Assembly: GCF_011745365.1 (NCBI RefSeq)
Contig: NW_024468911.1
Span: 4,520,759-4,584,758, forward strand
Length of the DNA stretch: 64,000 bases
Origin: Cryphonectria parasitica EP155
Lineage: Eukaryota; Ascomycota; Sordariomycetes; Diaporthales; Cryphonectriaceae
Direction: 5' to 3'
Shown here: in pieces, positions 23,344 to 35,019 of the stretch
Numbering within the stretch: position 1 is the first letter of the stretch
Layout: the number at the start of each line of letters is the position of its first letter
Program-made: the position numbers and the translations under genes
Notes under the pieces: generated by a model
Told to the model about the DNA's origin: nothing
The model's database searches: none
What the model saw: the letters and a program-made list of their open reading frames with translations, nothing else

Positions 23344-24973
23344 TGTCAAGCTGCCGCAGCTCCCTCCAGAAATCCAGAGACGAGATGCTGTGCAACTTAG
23401 ACGCACGGGTCGAAGGGTGTTTGACCTGACGTCTGCGAAAGAAAATGTTCGGCGCGGCAAAACGGCAGCCACGCAATTGGTCTGTCTCGCTAGACCCACC
23501 CCACTAGGTCCGAGCTCGAGCCAGAAGCTCTGGCCATTTTCAAGCTCTGTATACTATGGTACGTACTTGTTGCTGTGCCGCACGCCCCTCGTCTCGAAAA
23601 GTAACAGCGGGAAAGGCAGGAAAAGAGAAAAAAAAAGAAGAAAACAAAAACCACGAACCGTTGACCAGCCACCTGCTAGCATATGTTGGACAAGAAATTT
23701 ACTTGTGCTACGTCAAGATGGAATCAAAGAGAGAATACTCAGAAGAAGGACATCTCCCATGGCGGTCGGAAAAGTTACGGTGACTTGATTTTCCTATAAC
23801 AGCTTCTCCCATATGAGTAGCTTGTTAATACCCGCCAAGTGGGAGGATATTCGAAGGCATCATGATGGCTGCAACACGACTCTTCCATCTGATCTCAGGC
23901 GGCCCATGTATTATGCAGCTAGACGCACACGCGCAGTCCCAGCTTTCTCAATAGGATCTTGGCGAGTTTCCTGCAGATCAGAGATTTTTCCTTTAATCAT
24001 TGTGAAATTTTACCTTCAAAATGGTTTACATACGTCGATGAAACGGCGTTTGAAAATGCGAGATATGGTGGTCATCTCTGCCCAGGTACCGGAGTTGAGA
24101 GAGAAAACAGCAACGGATCTCCGGGTCCCCATAGGACATAGTACAGCAACAATATGGAGTCGAAGCTGTCGTCTGGTGGACATGGAGAAGACTACCGGAT
24201 GCGGTCGTATTTGGTTGGGCGATAGACGTTCATCTGAGTGCAATGTACTGTGTAGCATATGCTTGAGCCTTGGAGCCCATCGACAAGTACCACAGCAACA
24301 GGCTTCCCGGCTAATGGAGGGGCAAATGCAAGGGCGTTTAGGGCCAACCCTGAGAGTCGAGTAAGAGCGGTGGGTGGTATCAGTGCCCATGCACTCACTC
24401 CCCAACAAGGCTTGCAAGTGAAGTGTCGACCTACTTTACTCGAGTCCCCACTATTTTCAGGACCCGCCACTGCAAGTCTGGCCGGGATTGGATTACAAAA
24501 TCTCTTGCTGGGTGCGGGGCAACCTTGGAACGCACTTTCTTTTGTTTCTCCCCCTCCAAACCGCCTTTTCCATTTCCTCCCTCCCGACGCTTCCTTCTCT
24601 CGCCAGCGCAAGCCTTGACGGCGAAACATTGTACGTAACTTGTCCCAACTCTCTCATCTTCCATTGAGCATTAGAATATCGCATCCCTTTCACTCCCCTT
24701 GGCTCACTTTTCACTCAGTCCTTGACTCACTCGCCGAGAGTTGAGCCACCGCTCAAGAGTAACATAAGAGCTAATCAACCCCGCGCGCAGTCTTTTTTTC
24801 TTCTCCCAGACCCGCAGACTATACTCCCGAGTTTCGAGTCTGCCCAGCGTGCGAATTTTCCTGTCGCCGCCAACTCAAAACCTTGCTGTGCCGTTCTCGA
24901 GGCACCAACCCAATACCTCCTACAAGCAAGACCCGATTTCATTTAGACAGGTTTTTACCTCAAAACAATCAAA
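23344..24973. other. Divergent promoter region, MRP51 / EF2
   Basis: About 1.63 kb between divergent start codons. The final 500 bp before EF2 contain pyrimidine-rich stretches common in promoters and leaders of highly expressed fungal genes. Several frames of 70-180 codons lie here on both strands but overlap each other and have no recognisable domain. Confidence 0.55.
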
Positions 24974-27920
24974 ATGGTCAAGTAAGTTCCAGCCATCGCC
25001 GTCTCTGCTGATTCCCCGGCCTTCACCCGTTCAAACATTCGATCTGGAGAGAATCTTCTACAGACTCCAAACCTTGCATACACCATGATAAACACCTCTC
25101 CTCCGCCAACATCCTCTTCCATGGAGATCTAATAACACCGACCGATCTGGAGGATGACGCTTTGCTAACTTAGACACCCTCCGCAGTTTCACGGTCGATG
25201 AGATCCACGGTCTCATGAAGAAGCCGTCCAATGTTCGTAACATGAGTGTTATTGCTCATGTCGATCACGGCAAATCTACCCTGACGGACTCCCTTCTGGC
25301 CAAGGCTGGTATCATTTCCACCGGAAAGGCTGGCGATGCCCGCGCTACCGATACTCGTGCCGACGAGCAGGAGCGTACGTCCACCAATTTCCCCCGGTAA
25401 TATAATCGGTGTAAGGCAGAATAGTATACTGACGACGATTGAAAAATATAGGTGGTATCACGATCAAGTCGACTGCCATCTCCCTGTACGCTACTCTTCC
25501 CGAAGGCGAGGATCTCAAGGACATCAAGGGCCAGGAGTCGGATGGCACCGACTTCCTGATTAACCTGATCGACTCACCCGGTCACGTTGATTTCTCTTCT
25601 GAGGTCACTGCTGCTCTCCGTGTTACTGACGGAGCCCTCGTTGGTGAGCATAAATCTCGTGCAACTCCTCAGATCCACTCCATATACTAACCCTATGTGT
25701 CAGTCGTCGACACCGTCGAGGGTGTGTGCGTGCAGACCGAGACTGTGCTCCGCCAGGCTCTCGGTGAGCGTATCAAGCCTGTTGTTGTCATCAACAAGGT
25801 CGACCGTGCTCTGCTCGAGCTGCAGGTCTCCAAGGAGGATCTGTACCAGTCCTTCTCCCGTACCATCGAGTCGGTCAACGTCGTCATTTCCACCTACTTC
25901 GACAAGAGCCTCGGTGATGTCCAGGTCTACCCTGACAAGGGCACCGTTGCTTTCGGTTCCGGTCTGCACGGCTGGGCCTTCACCATCCGTCAGTTCGCCG
26001 TCCGTTACGCCAAGAAGTTCGGTGTCGACCGCAACAAGATGATGGAGCGTCTCTGGGGCGACAATTACTTCAACCCCAAGACCAAGAAGTGGACCAAGAA
26101 CGGTACCTACGAGGGCCAGCAGCTCGAGCGTGCCTTCAACCAGTTCATCCTGGACCCCATCTTCAAGATCTTCTCTGCCGTCATGAACTTCAAGAAGGAC
26201 GAGGTCGCCACCCTCCTCGGCAAGCTCGAGCTCAAGCTGGCTCCCGAGGACCGTGACAAGGAGGGCAAGCAGCTGCTTAAGGCTGTCATGCGGACTTTCC
26301 TGCCCGCTGCCGACTCTCTTCTGGAGATGATGATCCTGCACCTGCCTTCCCCCAAGACCGCTCAGAAGTACCGTGCCGAGACCCTGTATGAGGGTCCTCA
26401 GGACGACAAGATCTTCGCCTCCATCCGTGACTGTGAGTCTGACCCCGAGAAGGCGGACCTCATGCTCTACGTGTCCAAGATGGTGCCCACCTCCGATAAG
26501 GGCCGTTTCTACGCCTTCGGCCGTGTCTTCTCCGGTACCGTCAAGTCTGGTGTCAAGGTCCGCATTCAGGGCCCCAACTACGTCCCTGGCAAGAAGGAGG
26601 ACCTCCACGAGAAGGCTATCCAGCGTGTCGTCCTCATGATGGGTGGCAAGGTTGAGGCCATCGACGACATCCCCGCCGGTAACATTGTTGGTCTGGTCGG
26701 TATTGACCAGTTCCTGCTCAAGTCGGGTACCATCACCACCGATAAGGCGGCCCACAACCTCAAGGTTATGAAGTTCTCCGTCTCGCCCGTCGTGCAGCGC
26801 TCCGTCCAGGTTAAGAACGCCCAAGATCTTCCCAAGCTGGTTGAGGGTCTCAAGCGTCTCTCCAAGTCTGACCCTTGTGTCCTGACTACCACCTCCCCCT
26901 CTGGTGAGCACATCGTTGCTGGTGCTGGTGAGCTCCACCTGGAGATTTGCCTGAACGACCTGGAGCACGACCACGCTGGTGTTCCTCTCATCATCTCCGA
27001 CCCTGTCGTCCAGTACCGTGAGACCGTTGGTGCCAAGTCCAGCATGACTGCGCTCTCCAAGTCCCCCAACAAGCACAACCGTCTGTACATGGTTGCCGAG
27101 CCTCTGGATGAGGAGCTCTCCCTGGCCATTGAGAATGGCAAGGTCACCCCCCGTGACGATTTCAAGGCCCGTGCCCGTGTCCTCGCTGATGACTTCGGCT
27201 GGGATGTCACCGATGCCCGAAAGATCTGGACCTTCGGCCCCGACACCACCGGTGCCAACCTGCTCGTCGACCAGACAAAGGCCGTCCAGTACCTCAACGA
27301 AATCAAGGACTCTGTTGTCTCTGGTTTCCAGTGGGCTACCCGTGAGGGTCCTGTCGCTGAGGAGCCCATGCGTTCCGTGCGCTGGAACATCCTCGATGTG
27401 ACCCTGCACGCCGATGCTATCCACCGTGGCGGTGGTCAGCTCATCCCCACTGCCCGCCGTGTCCTGTACGCGGCTGCCCTGCTTGCCGAGCCGGCTCTCC
27501 AGGAGCCTGTGTTCCTGTGCGAGATCCAGGTGCCCGAGCAGGCTATGGGCGGTGTCTACGGTGTCCTCACTCGGAGACGTGGTCACGTCTTCGGCGAGGA
27601 GCAGCGCCCCGGTACTCCTCTGTTCACCATCAAGTCCTACCTGCCCGTCATGGAGTCTTTCGGCTTCAACGGCGATCTGCGTGCCGCCACCTCTGGCCAG
27701 GCCTTCCCCCAGTCCGTGTTCGACCACTGGCAGCTGCTGCCCGGTGGCTCGCCCCTCGACCCTACTTCCAAGGTCGGTACGCTTGTGCAGGAGATGCGTA
27801 AGCGCAAGGCTATCAAGGTTGAGGTGCCCGGTGTTGAGAACGTAAGTTTCCATGTGATGCCTGATTGATTTACAAAACTTGTCACTGACATCTTCCTTGC
27901 AGTATTACGACAAGCTGTAA
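24974..27920 (+). CDS. EFT2: Translation elongation factor 2
   Basis: Five exons encode 847 aa: 24974-24981, 25187-25374, 25452-25643, 25704-27841 and 27903-27920. The first exon is only eight bases (ATG GTC AA) and the last six codons end in YYDKL. EF2 is the GTPase that drives ribosome translocation. Motifs seen are G1 AHVDHGKST (from residue 26), switch I ERGITIKST (split by intron 2), G3 DSPGH and G4 NKVD. The domain IV loop is [15 protein letters not shown], with His703 at the position modified to diphthamide. Codon choice is strongly biased to C-ending codons, as expected for a very highly expressed gene. That bias creates long open frames on the opposite strand that are not genes. Confidence 0.97.
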
Positions 27921-28883
27921 ACGCCTCTCATCGATGCTCATAGACCTTTCCCGCCGCCTTACATGGCGCATTTCATAGAATGTGTTTTCTTCGGCAAGCA
28001 TCTTGCTCGCTTACCCAAAAGCCGGAAAAGCAATCTACGATATCAAAACGACGAGAAATTGGGGATGTGAAGAGCGAGTGGATGTCGAGAAAACAAGCAC
28101 CGGGATACACCACGAATGTCCAACTTTACACGCTTGTAGTCACACTGGGGAATTTAATTTGATTTTGTTCAACAAAAATGTGCCTCTTTGTAATGGCAGC
28201 CTCCTGTCTGTATCGATGAGGCCTCTCATGTTTGTCTCAAAAGTCCTGATCAAATGTCCTTTGCCCCTCAGAACTTCCGTTAAGATCATCTTTCTTGGAT
28301 GTATATCTGTGCACATGTACTCGGGTATACCAGACAACATTGCGTTGCCAGAAAAGAACCACATGAAGCGGAGAAGAAGAAGCAATCTTCAAGAAATAAA
28401 GCACACGATCTGAGTGAAATTCAGGGCTTCGCCTGAAGGTAAGGGGCTGAAGGACCAGGCCCGCAGCTACTATAATATAAAGCCCGAGGCTGAGCACGGG
28501 GGCGAAGCTAGTGAGGGATGGATAAATACGCAATGAGGAACAAAAAGACAAAAGGCTGACCTTGCAAAACCATTTTCCCAAAAGAGACTGTCCATAACAT
28601 CATTGAGGACTCTTCCTAAGGAAAAAAGCGTGTGTTCATAGACATCCGATACCAAATTAATCACAAGCTATGGGACCCGCCTCCTAGGCTCCAGGAAAAT
28701 ACAAATTTCTACCAAGGCATACAATTATGAACAGCAGCGGGACTGAGGCCAGCTTGCCTGAGGCAATTCTGATCTGGGTCCTCCAGGTTCTCAGAGCGGT
28801 GACCGCGATACTCTTTGGCACGTTCAGCATACTGTCTTGGAAGATTGCAGACGAAGCCAACCAGCTGTCCAACAGCCATTCAG
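27921..28883. other. Intergenic stretch after EF2
   Basis: The left part is the EF2 3' UTR. Small overlapping frames (up to about 143 codons) occur, with no domain and no matching splice signals. A 71-codon frame at 28727-28942 has one hydrophobic segment and could be an unrecognised upstream exon of the next gene, but no clean junction was found. Confidence 0.5.
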
Positions 28884-29582
28884 ATGGCAGACACGGCGAA
28901 CATGATTGCGCTGATCGCAATATGTGCCGGGGCCTCGTCTGATGTGAGTCTTGAAGCCACACTGGAGAACTCGCACTCGGGTAGTAGGAAGATCCTAGGC
29001 ACTGACTCCGATTTAGACATCACCTCCGGAGATCTGTGCTGCCGTCCAAGGCGCCGTAGAGGCGACTCTATCTCAGCTGGCATCGTCTTACTTTGGGCCC
29101 ATGACCCCATCGGCTCTGCCCAGCACGACGTATCCGGCAAATACCAGCGGTGCCTCTAATGCACTGAGTATTTCGACAACTACTGAGACCACTGTTGTGA
29201 CGAAGATAGAAGTGTCATCTTCGTCCATTTCGGAGCCAACGAGCGAAACGTCTACCTCCACAACCAGCACCTCTGGAACTAGTTCAAGTGCCCTCGACAG
29301 TTGCACATGTACCGAGATGACTACTGTGGTACCAACAATGTCCAACACAGGGGCAGTGCCGAGCCCGACCGGCGCGACCAGCGCGGCCCATCCGGAGGTG
29401 CCCGCCTAATAACTTCTAGCCAGAAACTAGGTCTCGGCCTTGGTTTTGGGATAGGGTTTATTGTGAGTCTTATCAGCGGCTTAAGGCTTTGGGCCATCGT
29501 CAAGAAGAGGAGACGTGCTCCGGAGGTTCCTCCGAAGTCAGAATACCTTCATGTACCTCCTAAACAAGGCCAGGGGTTGTAG
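28884..29582 (+). CDS. Small Ser/Thr-rich single-pass membrane protein (tentative)
   Basis: Proposed exons are 28884-28943, 29017-29328 and 29424-29582, giving 176 aa. Intron 1 runs from GTGAGT to TTTAG. Intron 2 (29329-29423, GTACCA to CCAG) is needed to join the Ser/Thr-rich frame to the membrane frame. The model reads as a short hydrophobic N-terminus (MIALIAICAGASS), then a segment with one Cys (PPEICAAVQGAVEATLSQL). After that comes a long Ser/Thr-rich stretch suited to O-mannosylation, ending with a CTCTEM pair of Cys. A Gly-rich transmembrane helix (LGLGLGFGIGFIVSLISGL) is followed by a basic stop-transfer sequence (VKKRRR) and a short tail. This layout resembles fungal Mid2/WSC-type surface sensors, but no family domain is recognised. 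The exon model is uncertain and the gene could be degraded. Confidence 0.45.
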
Positions 29583-30576
29583 TATCGAGAGCAGCTAGGA
29601 GTGGGCGGAAGCCAAGTGAATTAGGTAGGTATGGGGAGGAGTGCCCAGAGCACGCAAAATCCGTATATGTCGGTGTTTCTTTGGCATTGTTTGCTACTCT
29701 CGATATTGGATATGCTTGTACGTCTCTGGAGGGAAAGACTAATGTTGATAGTCGACGCATTCGGCCCCTGCACCCTAGAACGGAGAGAGTCGTGGGTCGT
29801 CGAACTGTGTATTGGGAACGAATATCTATTTTCTGGCTGTTTGATCCCGTTCTTCTCCTTCCTCTTTTCACTTCCTTTATTTTTTTTCGAGGGGGGGGGG
29901 GTGTTCCATTATAAACTGAGCGTGTAAGTATTAGAAAAGGTTCTGTGTGATATAGATCCACTGACATGAAGCGGATACTCGCATGCTCCGTAGAGAGTAT
30001 GTCAATTATGGTCAGTCTAGCAGGCAAATCATAAAAGATGAAAGGCTAATACTAGAGACAGGTTCCGACAATCCACTACTGAGATCTCATGTGAATAAAC
30101 AAAAGGAGCAGCAAATTTGATTATATCTGGAGATCGCTCAGGAGAATATAATATTGCAATTTTGCTGGAGGTAAGTCAAATGTGTTAACGCAGGACACAA
30201 CGGAAGCTAAAGCTGCTTGTCCTCTAATTCTACAGATCCCCTACACCCCTAACCCTCCTCTCTCCCATGTCTAGGCACTCTAGGTTCCTTTGGTGCCAGC
30301 AACTCAATCTTAGCACTAAGCTTGTTAGCCTACCCTTGGCCCCGGCTCTGGCCCCGTCGCTTGAGCCCATCTTTTTTGTCAACGCGTAGGCAGAGACGAG
30401 TGATGTGCTACTGTATTTATCCATCTCAAATCCCCCAAAGCGTACTTGCTTGAAACACACCTGCACACCTACAAAGGCGGTCGCGTCTTCAACTGAGAAC
30501 TTTGCGCTGACACTTTACTTGTTCTCTTTGCTATCATCCTCATTAATGCCAACATTTACCTACAGCAGTGGGAAAG
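29583..30576. other. Intergenic stretch
   Basis: About 1 kb containing an 11-nt G run near 29891-29901 and the promoter of the CCCH-RRM gene. Small frames only; no feature is supported. Confidence 0.55.
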
Positions 30577-33346
30577 ATGCTGTTTCCCGAGGAGGACTCG
30601 CCAGTGCTGAAGGACTGGATCGTCAAGCGTCTCGAGAATACGTGTGTTGCGCCTCTGCGCCTCCCACCACACCTCACTCTCCACGAATGTGTCGCTGACT
30701 TTGGAATCTCTCACAGCTCGGATGCCGATGCTGATGTTCTCGCCGATTATGTCCTTGCCCTCTTGCACAACGCGAACGACGGTGCGAATATCCAGGAAGT
30801 CTTCGAGGAAGAGATCACCCCCTTTCTCAAGGAAGGTAGGATGCGTCGTTGCTGTTCGAGCGCTCAAATGCAGGGCTGAGACTCTCCAAACATAGATACG
30901 AAGTTGTTCGCAAACGACCTGATCGAGACAATCAAATACAAGTCCTACATCCCCGGCGCACCTCCTCCCCCTCCCAAGTCGCAACCAGCTCTTACCTCCG
31001 CCACCGCCACTCCTCAACCCTCTCTTGGGCTTACGCCGCCCGGCCAGTCGCCCTTCCCGACCGGTCCAGCAGCTGGCTCGCGTAAGCGTGGCTTCCAGGA
31101 CCGTGGCGACTTGGATGCGCCAAATGGACGAGACCAGTTCCAGGGAGGCAGCCGCCCGATCAAACAGCCACGCCGCGGTGGGCGCAGGGGCTACGTCGAC
31201 CCGGACAGGCCCCGGCCGGTACAACAACCGCAGTATGGGTACCCCGGCGCGCCAGGACAGAATGCGCCGCCGCCCTTCGTGCCTCCAGGCCCTGCCGCCC
31301 CGATGCCCGGCTTCGATCCGACTAACCCCATGGAGGCCCTGCGGCAGCTCCAGCAGCTCCAGCAGCAGCTCCAGATGCAGATGGCTCCCTTTTCGGACTA
31401 CGGCCAGCAGCAGCAGGGCTTCTCGGCACAGAGGCCAGGACCGCAGAAGAGGAGAGGACGGTGTCGCGACTACGACACAAAGGGCTACTGCGCGAGGGGT
31501 CAGAACTGCTTGTATGAGCACAGCAACGGCAGCGAGGCCATGTATACTCTGCCCACACCGCAGAAATCAGGGCAGATACAGCTTCCCAAAGAAGGTCAGT
31601 TCACGTCCATTCTCCTGTGTACCACTGGTCCAGCTTTGAGCCTCTCTCACTTCCCGGGCTATGTCTTTTTGGTGTCTGAATTCCCTTTGAGGCTTTCATC
31701 CGTTGCTTCAAGCACTTAACAAGATGCTTTCTTTTTGGCGCACCAGGTCTAACGCAATAAACAGAACATGATCCAAACAACAACTCTATGATGATGTTAC
31801 CTCCGCAGTTGCCCAACATTCCCTCGGCCCAGCAGAACAAAAACTTCACTCCTCAGCGCAAAGACAACCGCCGTGGTCAGCAGCAGCGCAATAACGGTGT
31901 ACCACGCGCCCCATTCTCAGTGGTCGGTCCTGTCCAAGACAGGACCAAGACAAAGGTGGTGGTTGAGAGCATACCTGAGGAGAATTTTGACGAGGCCCAG
32001 GTCCGCGAATTCTTTTCGCAGTTTGGAAACATCGAGGAGGTCACAATGATGCCTTACAAGCGACTCGCTACCGTCAAGTTTGAGAAATGGGACTCGGCCA
32101 ATGCGGCATACAAATCCCCCAAGGCCATCTTCGGCAACCGATTCGTCAAGGTGTTCTGGTACAAAGACGACAAGCTCGCTGGGAACGGGAAGGCTGGCGC
32201 GAACGGGATGGAGAACGGCACAGCGGCGACAGAGGGAGGAGCTGGCGCATCAGCAGGCGATGACCAGGAGGAAGGGTTTGACATGGAAGAGTTCACGCGG
32301 AAACAGGAAGAGGCGCAGAAGATCCACGAGGAGAAGCAGCGCCAGAAGCTGGAGCTCGACAAGCAGCGTGCAGAACTCGAAAAGAAACAGAAGGAGTTGC
32401 AGGCGAAGCAAATGGCAGAGAAGCAACGCCTCCTGGCCAAGCTAGGTGGTGCACAGAAGGACTCGCCGGCTTCAGCAGCAGCCGTTGTCAAAGATGAAGG
32501 CACCGAGGGCTTGAAGCCATCTTCTACGCAGACCGAGGCCCTCCGAGCAACACTGGCGAAACTGCAGGAGGAGGCCAAGGTGTTCGGTCTGGACCCTGAT
32601 GCGCAGCTGGAGGACGATGCTTCGGTGTCGACGTATGCAGGATATGCCCCTCATGGCAGAGGCGGTTTCTACAAGGGTCGCGCGAGCTACACGCCGCGGG
32701 CATCATACAGAGGTGGTCGTGGTGGCAGGGGCAATCTCCACGCGGCCTATGCAGCATTCTCACTGGATAACCGGCCCAAAAAGGTTGCGCTGGCTGGTGT
32801 AGATCTCTCAGTGCCTGAAAAGGATGAGGCGCTGAGACAACACCTCTTCGTAAGCACCCCTTTTTCCTAATCATTTCGATTATTTTGCCGTGAGGATCTC
32901 ATGTACTGACACCAATCTTCCTTTCTTCTTCCATTACACAGAGCCTTGGGGAGTTCGCCGCCGAAATCCAAGTCACCCCAGCAGTAACACACATCAGCTT
33001 CAACGATCGCAAGGCCGCGGAAAATTTCTACCACAGCGTCAATACCAAGGCCGTGCCCGGCCTGTCCGAGGGCGAAGGCGAAGAGGTCCAGGTCTCTTGG
33101 GTTTCCAACACTGCTGGGCCCTTACCCGGCAGCTCCACCCACAAGGTCGACTTCTCCTCTTCTTCCTCTGCCGCGGCTGCCAATGGTGCCGCCTCGGCTG
33201 ACGACGGCCTCGACGCGACCGCGACGGACCCCAGTGCCGGCGCCACTGCTCACCAGGGAGGTAGCGGCGGCCAGGCCCAGCAGGAGGCTGTGGGCGCCGA
33301 GATGGACTACGATGTTGCGGGCGAGAACGAGTGGGATGTCGAGTAG
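30577..33346 (+). CDS. RBM26/27-type CCCH zinc-finger and RRM protein
   Basis: Four exons, 30577-30835, 30896-31594, 31765-32849 and 32942-33346, encode 815 aa with all phases consistent. The N-terminal 95 residues are a PWI-like helical domain (MLFPEEDSPVLKDWIVKRLE). A Pro/Gln-rich linker follows. A single CCCH finger starts at Cys276 (CRDYDTKGYCARGQNCLYEH, spacing C-x8-C-x5-C-x3-H). An RRM lies around residues 383-455 (TKVVVESIPEENFDEAQVRE, then LATVKFEKW). A coiled coil rich in Glu, Lys and Gln follows, then RGG-type repeats (GRGGFYKGRASYTPRASYRG), and the last exon has a second, RRM-like half-domain. This order matches human RBM26/RBM27 and fission-yeast Rmn1, factors of the nuclear MTREC/PAXT RNA-surveillance pathway. 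A role in nuclear polyadenylated RNA turnover is therefore inferred. Confidence 0.85.
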
Positions 33347-35019
33347 GGCGACCACCGGTCTCGCTGATTTCATGGCGTTGGTTGTAGTCTGACGTCGTGC
33401 GATGGTTTTCTTTGGATCTCTTTCGTCGGGTCTTAAGTTATTGGACACTTGGAAACTCGCGATCGTGCGATTCTTGGTGAATGCGGTGTCGGATTTGTGA
33501 GTTGAGAGTGGACTGGAGGCTACAGGAGCTAGCAGCGAGATGTCGTTGTGATAAAGCTGCTGTGGCGTGGCATGGCAGTGGGGAGGGGCCACCCGAAGGG
33601 GGGGGGGGGGGGAGGGTCATTCATAGGATGGACGACTTGCTGGGTGACGGCAAACCGGCTCGGTCAATTATTCAATAGGGGCTTTATCTTCTTTCTCTCT
33701 CTCTCTCTCTCTCCCTACATGGAAGGGCTGTCTAATACAACCAAGCATAGCGTAGCACTTTATTCAATGTTCTTTCTCTGATTCTTCTCTGCATACCGGC
33801 GTTTAGGGGGAAAACGGTGGAGAGACGGCGGAAAAGCAATGGTGATCACGCTTGAAAAGGGAAACACAGAGCAGAAAGAGGATCTCTGACGCTGGGTCCT
33901 CATAATATAACATCGTTATGGCGTGTTTGTCGAATAGGGACTGACTGTAGACCTCACAGTTTAGCATAGGCGAATCATATCAACAGCCGAGGTGTTTTAG
34001 CATGAAGTTCGATATCCAATGAGCTAGGGCTGATCAATTGCGTGAGGGTTTGGCAATATCGTTCCTCTACCTGTAGCGATCATTTCGCAAGTGATTTCTC
34101 CCTGCGCATCGTCTTCTACTTTGGCAGACTTTTCGTCCATCCTCAGTCTGGGTTTTTCTTGTCTAACCCTGCTGCTGTCGTTACACCTCACACCATGACT
34201 TTCAATTCCTCTCCGCTACGCTCCTATCTCTCTTCGACGGGGTGCGGCCTCTGTTGAAGCGAGGCTGGCCTCCATCCGTCCATTTGACATGACATGATCG
34301 TCATTCAGAATCCTAACCTGACCAAGCTCCACAGGAGCGTGTTGAACTCCCAAATAAATGCTGCCCATTTTGCCGCCCTTGCCCTCTTTTCTTTTTTTTT
34401 TGTTAAAATTCCCCTCCCTTTTTGAATGTCCCCTGGGTATCGATCGTTGAGATGAAAACATGATGCCGCTACTGCATCCCTCCTCTCTTCATGGCCAAGT
34501 CCTGTCCTGGCAAGAGGAAATCGGGGAGAACGCCGTTCTGCCCAATGAGAATTTTGTTGAAAAACAAAGGAGAGAAAAGAGCAGAAGAAAAAAGATGAGC
34601 CAACATCTTTCTCTTTCCTCTTTGCTGTTCCCCTAGATTTGCGCCTCCCATCCCGCCCCTAGTATGCCAGATATTGTTGAAATTAGAATGTTGAATCTCG
34701 GTGGAAAAAGGAAAAAAAAACGCCTGCCCTCTGGGACCCATGCAACCCATATCGTTAAGGAAAGGGGGGTTGATCTCGATTTGATCATGTATACATGTCT
34801 CATGTCTCCACGTTGGTTGTGGACTACGTGAGACATTGCCAACACGTGTGTGTACGTGTGCCCGTTGGCGAAAAGTGATTAAGTGAGAAAACTGTGTATT
34901 CGCTCCGTCGTGTTAAATTCAGGTCGTATCAGTCATCATTCCATTATATGGAGTTTGAGGCGCTGTTGAAGCCTCTTAATACCCAGGCCGTGTATGCATG
35001 CATGCGCAGCTGGGCAAGA
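33347..35019. other. Convergent 3' region with repeats
   Basis: About 1.67 kb between convergent stop codons of the CCCH-RRM and MTHFR genes. It contains a G15 run at 33598-33612 and a TC microsatellite at about 33694-33713. No coding frame over about 95 codons and no RNA gene was recognised. Confidence 0.55.
33598..33612. repeat. G15 homopolymer
   Basis: Fifteen consecutive G about 250 bp downstream of the stop codon of the CCCH-RRM gene, probably in its 3' UTR or just beyond. Confidence 0.95.

Noticed and set aside
25700..27853. 717-codon open frame on the strand opposite EF2
   Set aside because: It mirrors the strongly biased EF2 codons, has repetitive Leu/Val/Gly-rich composition and no domain; it is a shadow of a certain gene.
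30556..31521. 321-codon minus-strand frame over the CCCH-RRM gene
   Set aside because: Overlaps exons with clear PWI, CCCH and RRM signatures on the plus strand; no domain of its own.
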